DNA of 41,721 nt from Paenibacillus camerounensis (lineage in GTDB: Bacteria; Bacillota; Bacilli; Paenibacillales; Paenibacillaceae), in assembly GCF_000723885.1 (NCBI RefSeq), contig NZ_CCDG010000065.1, positions 1-41,721 on the forward strand, read 5' to 3'. The notes under the pieces are model-generated. The model was given only the letters and a program-made list of their open reading frames with translations, had not been told where the DNA came from and searched no databases. Each line of letters starts with the position of its first letter. Position 1 is the first letter of the stretch. A program made the position numbers and the translations under genes. Below are positions 1 through 7,860 of this stretch, piece after piece.

Positions 1-24
1 ACGGCATAGCCGTTTCTACTTGTC
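1..24 (+). repeat. Right half of an interspersed hairpin element
   Basis: The first bases (ACGGCATAGCCGTTTCT, then CTTGTCAG) match, with one mismatch and one indel, the right arm and flank of the hairpin element at 19177-19224. The left arm would lie before the window. It sits just past the 3' end of the hydrolase pseudogene on the other strand. The identity to the second copy is seen directly; that it is a REP-like mobile or terminator element is inference. Confidence 0.5.
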
Positions 25-46
25 AGCTGAGCAAGAGTAACAGGTA

Positions 47-860
47 CTAATCTCTGCTGGCTTGAACAATTATGGCCGCGATCGCTTCCGGCTCTGTGTG
101 AACCGTAGTCATATGATCTCCTCTGCCCTCAATCTATCTGAACATTCCCAAGCGGCTAGACTGCCCGGGATGCCAGCCGGTGGCGGCTTGGGGCAGTACG
201 GCATTCTCGGTCAGATACAGGTAGCTTTTGGGAAGCTCCAGACTGTAGAACCTTTTCAAATCAAGCTTCTCAAAAGCCGGGCCGGCGGGTTCGGGAATAG
301 CCTGTTGGAACAATGCCTGTGCCTGTTCAAGTGTAGCAGTATTCACAAACACGTCACGGAACAGAGGGAAAGGCAGCATGATTGTGTTTTTGCCAGAGGC
401 TTTTAGCAGATTGCGGAACAGCTGCTGTATTGGAGCCGGGAACTGGTCGGCAACGCTCTGTCCATCCGGCAGCACAAAGGCATCAAAAAAGACGAGACTT
501 CTGATCCGCTCCGGCACCTGCTCGGCAGTTTTCTGTACAACCGTTCCGCCGAAGCTGTGGCCAAGCAGAATGATGTCATGCAGGTCTTTTTCTTTTATGA
601 AATCTACTACAGACTGAGTGACCTGCTGATGTGTAACTATAGTATTCTTGCTGTCACTGCCGTGTCCGGCATATTCGGGAGTGTAGACGGTATGGCCCAT
701 TTTCCTCAGCGCTGCTGCCGTTTCATCCCAGAAGGATGCATCTACCCGTGCTCCTTTTGCCTGCAGCAGCTGTTACAGTATTACTCAGCAGTCCTGCTAT
801 CAGGATCAGTAAGGCAGCTGCCAGAATAATTGTAATCCGGTTTGTTGTCCGCTTCATCAT
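47..860 (-). pseudogene. Secreted alpha/beta hydrolase, disrupted by frameshift/deletion and a nonsense codon
   Basis: The start ATG at 860 has GGAGG six bases upstream and opens a signal peptide (MMKRTTNR, then a hydrophobic run ending near TVTAAA). The frame is then lost near 700-775. The hydrolase continues in another frame (ARVDASFWDETAAALRKMGHT), so the usual VLVHG oxyanion segment before this point is missing. The middle is intact: nucleophile elbow GHSFGG, then the FFDAF and LPFPLFRDVF blocks. A TAG at 134-136 interrupts the frame right after SSRLGMFR; the same frame then reads IEGRGDHMTTVHTEPEAIAA to a TAG at 47-49, which carries the expected catalytic His region. Two or more lesions make this a decayed gene of the salicylate-esterase-like hydrolase type. 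The alternative is sequencing error, but two independent lesions make that less likely. Confidence 0.82.
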
Positions 861-1025
861 GCTTGGCCTCCATTTCTTTTCGAAAATCTTTTGAATGATG
901 TCCTGAATGCAACTGAAAGATGTATAGAGTATTATCCAACTGGAAAAGAAATCTGGATGTGGATTCTCCATTCCAATCGTTTATAATTAAAGAAATATAC
1001 CTGGCCGATCAGGGGGTTGAGAGAA

Positions 1026-2618
1026 TTGTCCAGACCAGTTGCAGCAGAACCCAAACCCGGGAAGAAACTCAGCCTCACTTTGCTGCTCATGGCACTGGTG
1101 ACCCTGGTGTTTCTGTTAACCACAACGATCCTGCTGATAGGTTCATATCAGTCCAAGAAGAAATCCCTTATAGAGACAACCCTTAATCTCAACTATGCTA
1201 ATGCCGCAAGAATGAGTAAAACGGTCGATTCGTTATTCCGTTCGATGCGCAGCAGCCTGCTGTTCAGTGCGAATCAGATTGCCAATCTGAAAGACGTATC
1301 TCCTGAAAGTATTGATGCTTACCTGGATCTTACGCGTAACAGCAGCAATTATTTTAATTCGATTATTCTGGTTAATGCTAACGGCACCGTTCTTAATAAT
1401 TCACCGGCAGAGCTGGGCATAGTGGGCAGGCAGATTACTTCCCTTCAAGTCAAGGAAGCGCTCCGCCAGAAAAAGACTTACCTGTCCTCACCGTATATTG
1501 CGTCGTCAACCGGCAGAATGCTGTTCTTTATGAGCGAGCCGTTGTATAACAAGGACGGGCATTATCTCGGACAATTAGGAGGTACGGTCTATCTGGAGGA
1601 TTACAACATTCTGAATATGATATTCGGGAACAATGTTATCGACGAGTCAGGCTCGTATTTTTATATTGTCAGTGCCGAAGGACATTTGCTGTATCATCCG
1701 CAAACCGGCAGGCTGAATGAGGATGTTAGTGCAAACGAGGTTGTCCGCAATCTAAAGGCCGGCCTCAGCGGCAGAATGGAGGCTGTAAATACGAAGGAAA
1801 TATCCATGCTTGCCGGCTATTCTGCAGTACCCTCCAACGGCTGGGGTGTGGTGGTGGTCTCGCCGGCGCATAACATTCAGGAGCAGCTGATGGTACATCT
1901 GAGCAAAATTGTGGCGTATACAATTATTCCTTTTGTCGTTCTGCTGTTCTGTGTGTTTGTCCTTGCGCACAGGCTAGCCAAGCCTTTTGTGGTCCTTGCG
2001 GACCTGGTACACCGGATCGGCAAAGAAAAGATCGAACTGCCTGAGCTGAAGCCCCATTGGAACCGTGAGGTGGATCTGCTTACGACTGCAGTAGTGCTTG
2101 CCTGGAAAGACATACAGGAGCATACTGACCAGCTGACTCAGGATGCAATGACGGATCTGCTCACCGGCTTGACCAACCGCAGATCGCTGGATATCAGCAT
2201 CAGCCAGTCTATCGCCGCACGTGTACCGTTTTCGGTCATTGTCCTGGATGTGGATAAGTTCAAATTTGTAAATGATTCTTACGGACATCTGGCCGGTGAT
2301 GAGGTGCTGCGCCAGGTGGCCGGGATTCTTGAGGAAAGCATCCGCCCCGGCGATATTTGCGCCCGATACGGCGGAGAGGAGTTTGTGCTGCTGCTTCCGC
2401 GGACTAAGCCGGAGCATGCATACACCGTTGCTGAACGGATCCGCAAAACACTGGAAGCGACTGAGGTCCCGCTGCCGATGAAGGTGACATCCTCGCAGGG
2501 CATCGCGCATTACCCTACGCATGGACGTACCAGGGAGGAGCTGCTGGGCCGGGCCGATGAGGCGCTGTACACAGCTAAGCAGAGCGGAAGAAACCGGACT
2601 GTCATATATAGCGAATAG
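1026..2618 (+). CDS. Membrane-bound diguanylate cyclase (dCACHE sensor, GGDEF)
   Basis: It makes cyclic di-GMP from two GTP in response to an extracellular signal. A TTG at 1026 is preferred because AGGGGG lies nine bases upstream; a TTG at 1017 abuts that SD site. From this start, a first membrane helix spans about residues 13-37. An extracellular dCACHE-like region follows to about 280 (blocks such as YFNSIILVNANGTVLNN and GWGVVVVSPAHNIQEQL). A second helix is at about 290-312, then a HAMP-like linker. The GGDEF domain has DAMTDLLTGLTNRR, the signature GGEEF at 449-453, and the allosteric I-site RPGD at 440-443, exactly five residues before it. The enzyme should therefore be active and product-inhibited. 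The gene is monocistronic with a strong terminator. The sensed ligand is not evident. Confidence 0.93.
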   Translation: MSRPVAAEPKPGKKLSLTLLLMALVTLVFLLTTTILLIGSYQSKKKSLIETTLNLNYANAARMSKTVDSLFRSMRSSLLFSANQIANLKDVSPESIDAYLDLTRNSSNYFNSIILVNANGTVLNNSPAELGIVGRQITSLQVKEALRQKKTYLSSPYIASSTGRMLFFMSEPLYNKDGHYLGQLGGTVYLEDYNILNMIFGNNVIDESGSYFYIVSAEGHLLYHPQTGRLNEDVSANEVVRNLKAGLSGRMEAVNTKEISMLAGYSAVPSNGWGVVVVSPAHNIQEQLMVHLSKIVAYTIIPFVVLLFCVFVLAHRLAKPFVVLADLVHRIGKEKIELPELKPHWNREVDLLTTAVVLAWKDIQEHTDQLTQDAMTDLLTGLTNRRSLDISISQSIAARVPFSVIVLDVDKFKFVNDSYGHLAGDEVLRQVAGILEESIRPGDICARYGGEEFVLLLPRTKPEHAYTVAERIRKTLEATEVPLPMKVTSSQGIAHYPTHGRTREELLGRADEALYTAKQSGRNRTVIYSE

Positions 2619-2625
2619 ACTGAAG

Positions 2626-2656
2626 AGCATCTTCCGGCCGGAAGATGCTTTTTTTG
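2626..2656 (+). terminator. Intrinsic terminator of the diguanylate cyclase
   Basis: A perfect self-complementary stem (AGCATCTTCC / GGAAGATGCT around GGCC) is followed by a run of Ts, eight bases after the stop codon. Confidence 0.92.
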
Positions 2657-2771
2657 TTGAACAGGAAATTATACAATGCAAAAAAATGGGGATAACTCCG
2701 ATGGAAAATAAAGGAGGGGGGACGTGAAGAACCAGGAGACATGGAAGAAACGACCTGATACCAACCCCCAC

Positions 2772-2918
2772 ATTGTATTCGTTTTTTCGCATACATTTGG
2801 CCAGTTTACCCTTATGGTGGCAGAATGTATTCGTTTTTTCGCATACATTGGGCTAGTTTGCCCTCTTGGTGGCCTATTGTATTCGTTTTTTCGTATACAT
2901 TAGGCCAGGGTATGTGCC
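2772..2918. repeat. Three tandem copies of a 52-bp unit with a palindromic core
   Basis: The motif TGTATTCGTTTTTTCG starts at 2774, 2826 and 2878, an exact 52-base period. Within each copy, AATGTAT and ATACATT flank a T-rich centre, giving a short imperfect hairpin; the second half reads GGCCAGTTT then TGGTGGC with variations. The 494 bases between the diguanylate cyclase and the cupin hold this repeat, one weak hairpin at 2984-3002 (ATCCAC/GTGGAT) and no convincing gene. An SD-preceded GTG frame at 2724-2903 runs through the repeat and is discussed in the findings. Confidence 0.85.
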
Positions 2919-3112
2919 TATATTCGCTATTTCAATACAGCTGCCAGAAGTCAGCAAATTAGGTTCTTAAGTACTCTATATAGATCCACTCTTCGGGTGG
3001 ATTTGTTCTTGAATACAGGTAGCATAGCAAATTAATCGTCACCCGGGCATAGGCAGATACATATTCTACCCCAGAAAGAAAAAAACGGGCTCAAAGAGAG
3101 GAAGAAGCGAAA

Positions 3113-3913
3113 ATGACTTCATACATGGATTACAAGTCTCCGAACACACAATTTACGGCAGATATGAACTGCAATCTGCTGTTTAAGAAGGATGACTGCA
3201 ACTACATTAACGTACTGGGGATCAAGCAGCTGAACACGCTGGATAACATCTCGCTGCTGGATATTTTTCTGAGCAAATCGAATGTGGTTGAACCGCATTA
3301 CCATCAGAATGCCGCTGAGCTTGTATATTGTATATCCGGTGCAGCCGTGGTATCCCTGCTTAATCCTTTTACGAATGAGCTGCTCCATTTCCCGGTTACT
3401 CCGGGCCAGGTGGCGAATGTGCCGCAGGGCTGGTGGCATTATGAGATTGCAACAACGGACTGTACGCATCTGCTGGCAATCTTTAACGCGCCTACGCCTG
3501 AGGTTATTCTGGGATCGGATATCTTAAGTAAAACACCGGCCAATGTGCTGGCACATACTTATTGCCTGAATGAGGCTATGGTAAAAGAAACACTGGCTCC
3601 GGTGAAGCCGATGACGTTCATCGGACCGCCTGCAGACTGCTGTGAACCGCAGAAGGCTGCTGCCGAAAATGTTCAGGCTGCCGCCAATATGGCCCCTAAT
3701 ATAGCTCCTAACATGGCCCCTAACATGGCTCCGGTAATGGCAACAGCGAATATGCCTTATTATATGCCTCAGCCGTCGTCTGTTCAGGGCTTTGGATTCC
3801 AGCCGATGAATACTCAAGCCTACTACCAGCCATATGTGCAGCAGCCTTACCGCCAGCTTCCATATACACAGGGGACTCCGGCTTATGCTAATGCCGGAAC
3901 AGATAACGAATAG
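3113..3913 (+). CDS. Cupin-domain protein with a Met/Ala/Pro-repeat and Tyr/Gln-rich tail
   Basis: Residues 40-150 form a single cupin barrel. It has the metal triad pattern PHYHQNAAE (His62, His64, Glu69) and a later His109 in VPQGWWHYE, as in oxalate-decarboxylase and germin-like proteins. After residue 180 the protein becomes low complexity: NMAP/NIAP tetrapeptide repeats (about 192-207), then a Tyr/Gln/Pro-rich stretch (YYMPQP, YYQPYVQQPYRQLPY). No signal peptide is present. The cupin plus a sticky Tyr/Gln tail resembles cytoplasmically assembled spore-coat proteins, but that role is inference. GAGAGGAAG precedes the ATG at a normal distance. The gene is monocistronic. The substrate is unknown, and a sugar-epimerase or enzyme-like cupin is an alternative. 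Confidence 0.85.
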   Translation: MTSYMDYKSPNTQFTADMNCNLLFKKDDCNYINVLGIKQLNTLDNISLLDIFLSKSNVVEPHYHQNAAELVYCISGAAVVSLLNPFTNELLHFPVTPGQVANVPQGWWHYEIATTDCTHLLAIFNAPTPEVILGSDILSKTPANVLAHTYCLNEAMVKETLAPVKPMTFIGPPADCCEPQKAAAENVQAAANMAPNIAPNMAPNMAPVMATANMPYYMPQPSSVQGFGFQPMNTQAYYQPYVQQPYRQLPYTQGTPAYANAGTDNE

Positions 3914-3928
3914 CAGCTGCTGACGCAA

Positions 3929-3964
3929 ATAGCCTCCCGTGCTTGCGAAGACCCGGGAGGCTAT
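3929..3964. terminator. Hairpin between convergent cupin and reductase genes
   Basis: An 11-bp perfect stem (ATAGCCTCCCG / CGGGAGGCTAT) with a 14-base loop fills the gap between the two convergent stops. Neither side has a good U-run, so termination efficiency is uncertain. Confidence 0.6.
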
Positions 3965-3968
3965 GGTG

Positions 3969-4961
3969 CTAGGACAGGCGGACAACCACTCTGCCTCTTG
4001 TATTTGATTCAAGGATATCAGCCAGGGCAGCCGGAAGCTCAGCCAATGTGATCTCCCGGTCAACCAGCGAATCCAGATTGTCCGGCTTCAGGTCACTAGC
4101 CATCCGCTCCCAGATGAGGGTCCGCTTACCGGCAGGGCAGGAGACAGAATCAATGCCCAGCAGGCTCACCCCGCGCAGAATAAACGGCATTACCGTGGTC
4201 GGTACTGCGGTCCCTGCGGTTAATCCGCTGGCGGCTACCGCTCCGCCGTAAGCGATCTTGCTCAGCACGGCTGCAAGAGGGCTTCCGCCCACGGAGTCAA
4301 CAGTAGCCTGCCAGAGCTGCTTGTCCAGCGGCTTCACGGCCGCGCCGGCTACGTCCTCGCGGGAGATCACTTCAGCTGCGCCTAGCTGCTGCAGATAACC
4401 GGCTTCTTCCGTTCTGCCGGTGCTGGCAGTCACCTGATAGCCCAGCTTGGCCAGCATGGCAACCGCGGTCCCGCCAACACCGCCGGTTGCACCGGTCACC
4501 AGCACTTTGCCTTTATCAGGAGCTGCGCCGTGATCTTCCAGCGCCTGGATGGACATCGCAGCGGTGAAGCCGGCTGTCCCGAAAATCATCGCTTCACGCA
4601 GGCTTAGCCCGCCAGGCAGGGGAATGACCCATTCAGCGGGAATGCGGGCATATTCACTGAAGCCTCCATAATGCGAGACGCCGATCCCGTAGCTCGTGGC
4701 AATTACCGGCTGGCCCGGTTGAAAGCGGCTGTCCTCTGAGGACACGACGGTTCCGGACAGGTCAATACCGGGGATGAACGGGTAATGGCGGACAATATTT
4801 CCGTCTGGAATACTGGCAAGTCCGTCCTTGTAATTAACACTGGAGTATGCAACCTTGATCAGCACGTCTCCGGCCGGCAGTTCATTCATCGTGAGCTGCT
4901 TGACCTCAACGCTGAAGTCTTCCTTTTTATCTACAACTAAAGCTGTAAAAGTCTCAGACAT
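3969..4961 (-). CDS. yhfP: YhfP/YhdH-type NADPH-dependent quinone/enone oxidoreductase
   Basis: This is a zinc-independent medium-chain dehydrogenase/reductase, closely resembling Bacillus YhfP and the acryloyl-CoA reductase YhdH/AcuI. The N-terminal half has SSVNYKDGLA, FIPGIDLSGTVV and SYGIGVSHYGGFSEYARIP. The nucleotide-binding Rossmann fold is VTGATGGVGGTAVAMLAKLG followed by a TGR typical of NADPH binding. The C-terminus has RGVSLLGIDSV and GRVVVRLS. Length (330 residues) is normal for the family. The ATG at 4961 is chosen because AAGGAG lies ten bases upstream; the longer frame to 4985 lacks an SD. It is divergent from a TetR regulator with a palindrome between them, so it is likely the target of that repressor and likely handles electrophilic enones or quinones (inference). 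Confidence 0.93.
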   Translation of the reverse strand: MSETFTALVVDKKEDFSVEVKQLTMNELPAGDVLIKVAYSSVNYKDGLASIPDGNIVRHYPFIPGIDLSGTVVSSEDSRFQPGQPVIATSYGIGVSHYGGFSEYARIPAEWVIPLPGGLSLREAMIFGTAGFTAAMSIQALEDHGAAPDKGKVLVTGATGGVGGTAVAMLAKLGYQVTASTGRTEEAGYLQQLGAAEVISREDVAGAAVKPLDKQLWQATVDSVGGSPLAAVLSKIAYGGAVAASGLTAGTAVPTTVMPFILRGVSLLGIDSVSCPAGKRTLIWERMASDLKPDNLDSLVDREITLAELPAALADILESNTRGRVVVRLS

Positions 4962-5007
4962 GTTATTTTCGCTCCTTATGCGCAATCAGTATACTTAATA
5001 TTTATTC

Positions 5008-5041
5008 TGACCGGTCAACTTTTTTATAGCTATGATATAAT
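5008..5041. promoter_or_regulatory. Divergent promoter region with TetR-type palindromic operator
   Basis: A perfect 10-bp palindrome TGACCGGTCA lies at 5008-5017 between the divergent reductase and tetR starts. A consensus -10 TATAAT for tetR is at 5036-5041, with a weak -35 overlapping the palindrome. On the minus strand TTGACC (5018-5013) could be the -35 for the reductase, with TATACT at 4993-4988. A repressor bound at one site would block both promoters. The palindrome and -10 are seen; the regulatory role is inferred from layout. Confidence 0.65.
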
Positions 5042-5086
5042 ATACATTAAATTAAGCGGACAATCACGCTACACAGCGGAGGTCGT

Positions 5087-5683
5087 ATGGTAAAGTACAA
5101 GAAATCCGATGAAAAACGCAAACAGATTCTTTCGGCCGCGTTCCGGTCTCTGTCAGAGCACGGTTATGATGCGGTGACCCTGCAGACCATTGCGGATTAC
5201 GCAGAGGTCAGCAAGGGAGTAGTCCACTATTATTTTGCGAGCAAGGAAGCCGTACTGGTGGAGCTGCTGGAATGGCTGACCGGCAAAATATCCGCGAGGG
5301 AGAGGGCAGCGGTAGCGGAGCAGCATACAGCGGAAGGCAAGCTTGCCGCATATATTGATTCTGCGTTTGCCGGTCCGGTGCAGAACCGTTCATTTTACCG
5401 TGTCTATCTGGATTTTCTATCAAGGGCAAGCCGCAGCCCGGTCTACCGGGAGATCAACCAGCGGTTCTATGACAGCTGTGCGGGTATCAGTGCGGAGGTG
5501 CTGCTGCTTGGCCAGCAGGAAGGGATTTTTAATCAAGAGCTGACACCTGACAGGGCCGCCCCGGTCATCCGGGCGATCATTGACGGCTGCCTGATCCAGT
5601 GGCTGATGGCCGGCCGGGATGAGCTGCATGCTGATTTTAAGGATTCATGTTATGCGGCGGTAAGGAAAGTTCTTAGCGTGTAG
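5087..5683 (+). CDS. TetR/AcrR-family transcriptional regulator
   Basis: A 198-residue one-domain repressor with a typical layout. The N-terminal helix-turn-helix is at about 10-55 (KRKQILSAAFRSLSEHGYDAVTLQTIADYAEVSKGVVHYYFASKEAVL), followed by an all-helical ligand-binding domain. The C-terminal half (AAPVIRAIIDGCLIQWLMAG) is like BetI-type regulators. GGAGG precedes the ATG. It is divergent from the reductase and shares the palindrome at 5008-5017, so autoregulation and control of the reductase are likely. The inducer cannot be read from sequence. Confidence 0.92.
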   Translation: MVKYKKSDEKRKQILSAAFRSLSEHGYDAVTLQTIADYAEVSKGVVHYYFASKEAVLVELLEWLTGKISARERAAVAEQHTAEGKLAAYIDSAFAGPVQNRSFYRVYLDFLSRASRSPVYREINQRFYDSCAGISAEVLLLGQQEGIFNQELTPDRAAPVIRAIIDGCLIQWLMAGRDELHADFKDSCYAAVRKVLSV

Positions 5684-5762
5684 CTAATGGTTACATTTTT
5701 GCAGAATCTGATCACTTATTGTGTGTTAAATTATGGATAGTTAAGACACTCAGGAGGTGCTG

Positions 5763-6308
5763 ATGAAGCGCAGAATACATATCATGGGGGCCTCAGGATC
5801 CGGAACCAGTACACTCGGGCAGGCACTTGCCGGCCGGCTTCCGCACAGGCATCTCGACAGCGACGACTATTTCTGGGAGCACAAGTATACGAAGCAGCGC
5901 GATATCATTGAGCGGCTAAGCAGGATAACATATGATCTGGACCAGCATGAGCCCTGGATTCTGTCCGGGGCGGTGTGCGGCTGGGGAGACGGGTTGCGGT
6001 CTTATTTTGACCTGGTAATCTTCCTGTGGATACCTCCTGAGCTTAGGCTGGAGCGGCTGAGGGCCAGGGAATATGAACGTTACGGGACGGAGAGTCTGCC
6101 GGGCGGAAGCAGATATGAAGATGTGCAGGCCTTTCTGGAATGGGCAAGCCTGTATGACACAGCAGGGCCGGAGGTACGGAGCCGGAAGCTGCATGAGGCG
6201 TGGATGCTGGAGCTGGACTGTCCCGTTCTACGGCTGGAGGGAGACTTTCCGGTTGAGGAACGGGTGGAGGCTGTATTAGACTACTTATCCTGTGGAAAGG
6301 AGGGCTGA
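5763..6308 (+). CDS. P-loop kinase-like NTPase with altered Walker A (GASGSGTST)
   Basis: A 181-residue protein resembling the adenylate-kinase/FlaR-like family of small P-loop proteins. The glycine-rich loop reads GASGSGTST near residues 9-17, so the position of the invariant Walker A Lys (GxxxxGK[ST]) is Thr. Other features include HLDSDDYFWEHKYT (a Walker B/substrate-like acidic cluster), WILSGAVCGWGD, and a lid-like region FLWIPPELRLERLRAREYERYG. The ATG at 5763 sits five bases after AGGAGG; an in-frame GTG at 5757 overlaps that SD and is rejected. It starts an operon with a lipoprotein (four-base gap), a histidine phosphatase and possibly the GNAT gene. The substrate is unknown. Confidence 0.85.
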   Translation: MKRRIHIMGASGSGTSTLGQALAGRLPHRHLDSDDYFWEHKYTKQRDIIERLSRITYDLDQHEPWILSGAVCGWGDGLRSYFDLVIFLWIPPELRLERLRAREYERYGTESLPGGSRYEDVQAFLEWASLYDTAGPEVRSRKLHEAWMLELDCPVLRLEGDFPVEERVEAVLDYLSCGKEG

Positions 6309-6312
6309 GGCT

Positions 6313-6777
6313 ATGAGACGGACTACGGCGGTACGAATCCTTTTACTGAACGGGTTTATCGCGGTGCTGCTGCTCCTGGCTGCCTGCAACAACGGCACAC
6401 TTCATCAGACCTACACTTATTCAGGAGAAGGGGAACACTGGTCAGCCATCTATAGCGAGACAAATACGGAGAAGCCTGTTATCTCAGAAGGAAAAGCAAC
6501 GTATTATCAAGCTTCCAGTGATTACAGCTTTCAGCTGGCCTATAAAGGGGAAGCCAAAGATCTTAAGGAATTTAAGCAGTTCACATACGGATTCGAGGCG
6601 CCTCGCCACAGCTCCAGGCAGTCGATGGAAGGGCCGGTAAGAATGGAATCTCTGCACATGTACGGCTCAAGCAGCGGTTCGTTGAACCGGGGGCAGGCGG
6701 TCATTACGGTAAGTGTGGAGTGGGATGGACAGAAGGAGCAGTTCGTGCTGCAGACAGACGGCGATGAGCCGGAGTGA
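6313..6777 (+). CDS. Small lipoprotein of unknown function
   Basis: A 154-residue protein with a basic N-terminus, a hydrophobic stretch (LLLNGFIAVLLLLAAC) and a lipobox LAAC whose Cys would be lipidated. The mature part is a soluble, probably beta-rich domain (TYTYSGEGEHWSAIYSE..., ending EWDGQKEQFVLQTDGDEPE). The ATG at 6313 follows AAGGAGG by nine bases; the in-frame GTG at 6292 has no SD. The start is four bases past the preceding stop and the stop overlaps the next start (GTGA), so it is translated as part of an operon. I do not recognise the family. Confidence 0.85.
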   Translation: MRRTTAVRILLLNGFIAVLLLLAACNNGTLHQTYTYSGEGEHWSAIYSETNTEKPVISEGKATYYQASSDYSFQLAYKGEAKDLKEFKQFTYGFEAPRHSSRQSMEGPVRMESLHMYGSSSGSLNRGQAVITVSVEWDGQKEQFVLQTDGDEPE

Positions 6778-7319
6778 GGCTTGGACTGGTCAGGCACTAT
6801 AAGGTGCTGCATCCGCCGCTGCGGGGCTGGGTGACAGGAGGTCAGTTTAACCAGTGGCTAACGGAGTATGATGAAGCGGAAATTCTCCCGGGGGATTGTA
6901 TAGGGTATACACACAGCTGGGATTACTGCATAAGCAGTGATCTTTCAAGAGCTGTACATACTGCCCGAAGGATATTCTCCGGTGATGTGAAGTATAGTCC
7001 GGAGCTTAGGGAAATTGGCATAGCAGCAGCTTACGGAAGCTTGTCCGGCCTCAGGCTGCCTTCCGTGTGCTGGATGGTGCTCGGCCGGCTGCTGTGGCTG
7101 ACCGGTCATGCTTCACAGCCTGAGAGCAGGCGGGAAGCTTCACGGCGTGCTAAGACAGTGCTGGATAACATGGAGTCGATGCCAGAGCACACAAGTGTGC
7201 TGCTTATAACGCATGGCGCGTTCATGAAGCTGCTGGAAAAAGAGCTGCGTCGCAGAGCCTATACGGGCCAACGGATGAACCATCCGCGAAATGGACAGCT
7301 TTATGTATATGAGAAATAA
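6774..7319 (+). CDS. Histidine phosphatase (phosphoglycerate-mutase-like) family protein
   Basis: The N-terminus LGLVRHYKV carries the catalytic RH motif (Arg7-His8). Later features of the superfamily are SSDLSRAVHTARRIF (substrate-binding Arg), ELREIGIA and the second catalytic His in LLITHGAFMKLL. At 181 residues it is shorter than mutases and fits a small-molecule phosphatase. The GTG start overlaps the lipoprotein stop in a GTGA junction, a typical translational coupling. The substrate is unknown. Confidence 0.88.
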   Translation: MRLGLVRHYKVLHPPLRGWVTGGQFNQWLTEYDEAEILPGDCIGYTHSWDYCISSDLSRAVHTARRIFSGDVKYSPELREIGIAAAYGSLSGLRLPSVCWMVLGRLLWLTGHASQPESRREASRRAKTVLDNMESMPEHTSVLLITHGAFMKLLEKELRRRAYTGQRMNHPRNGQLYVYEK

Positions 7320-7343
7320 CATCTGCCTTCGTAAGGGAGAGTC

Positions 7344-7796
7344 ATGCCAACCATGGTAACGATTAAAGAAATTGAGACGGATTCACTGGCGGAATTAAAT
7401 GAGCTGTACCGGGAGCTGACTGGCGAGCTGACAGACCCGGCCAGGCTCGGGGAGACGTATGCATCCGTTAAGGCTGACAGCAGATACATCTTGTTAGGCG
7501 CCTATGTAGACGGGGAACTGCTGGGCTCGCTGATGGGCATCCTCTGCCAGGATCTGGTCGGGGAGTGCCGGCCGTTTATGGTTATTGAAAATGTCGTGGT
7601 CTCTGCCCGTGCCCGCCGCCAGGGCCTTGCCAAGCAGCTGATGACCGCGATCGAAAAGCTCGCCTGTGAGCGTAATTGCTACTACATCATTCTCGTCTCC
7701 GGGGAGAAGCGCAAGGAAGCCCACGTCTTCTATGAGAAGATGGGCTACCGGGAGGAGCGGGTGGAGGGGTACCGCAAGCATCTGAGCTCTCATTGA
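7344..7796 (+). CDS. GNAT-family N-acetyltransferase
   Basis: A 150-residue single GNAT domain. Strands 2-3 are ILLGAYVDGELLGSLMGI, strand 4 is FMVIENVVVSARARRQGLAKQLM with the acetyl-CoA loop R-R-Q-G-L-A, and the C-terminal motif is HVFYEKMGYREER. GGGAGAG precedes the ATG. It follows the phosphatase by 24 bases on the same strand and is probably the last gene of that operon. The acceptor substrate is unknown. Confidence 0.9.
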   Translation: MPTMVTIKEIETDSLAELNELYRELTGELTDPARLGETYASVKADSRYILLGAYVDGELLGSLMGILCQDLVGECRPFMVIENVVVSARARRQGLAKQLMTAIEKLACERNCYYIILVSGEKRKEAHVFYEKMGYREERVEGYRKHLSSH

Positions 7797-7827
7797 GCCG
7801 GCAGACGCCAAATAACCATTTAATAGT

Positions 7828-7860
7828 GAAGCTGATCACCGCATACAGGGGGTCAGCTTC
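7828..7860. terminator. Hairpin between convergent GNAT and ABC permease genes
   Basis: An 8-bp stem GAAGCTGA / TCAGCTTC with a 17-base loop, overlapping the last codons of the minus-strand permease. No clear U-run follows on either strand (+ side: CTGTGCTTTTG), so its strength is doubtful. Confidence 0.5.

Noticed and set aside
20..66. 3' end of 23S rRNA (AACAGGTACTAATC, GGCTTGAAC)
   Set aside because: The similarity is short and this stretch is the antisense of the last codons of the hydrolase pseudogene; no rRNA body precedes it.
1974..2792. 272-codon minus-strand frame across the diguanylate cyclase
   Set aside because: It is antisense to a well-supported GGDEF gene and has no recognisable domain or SD.
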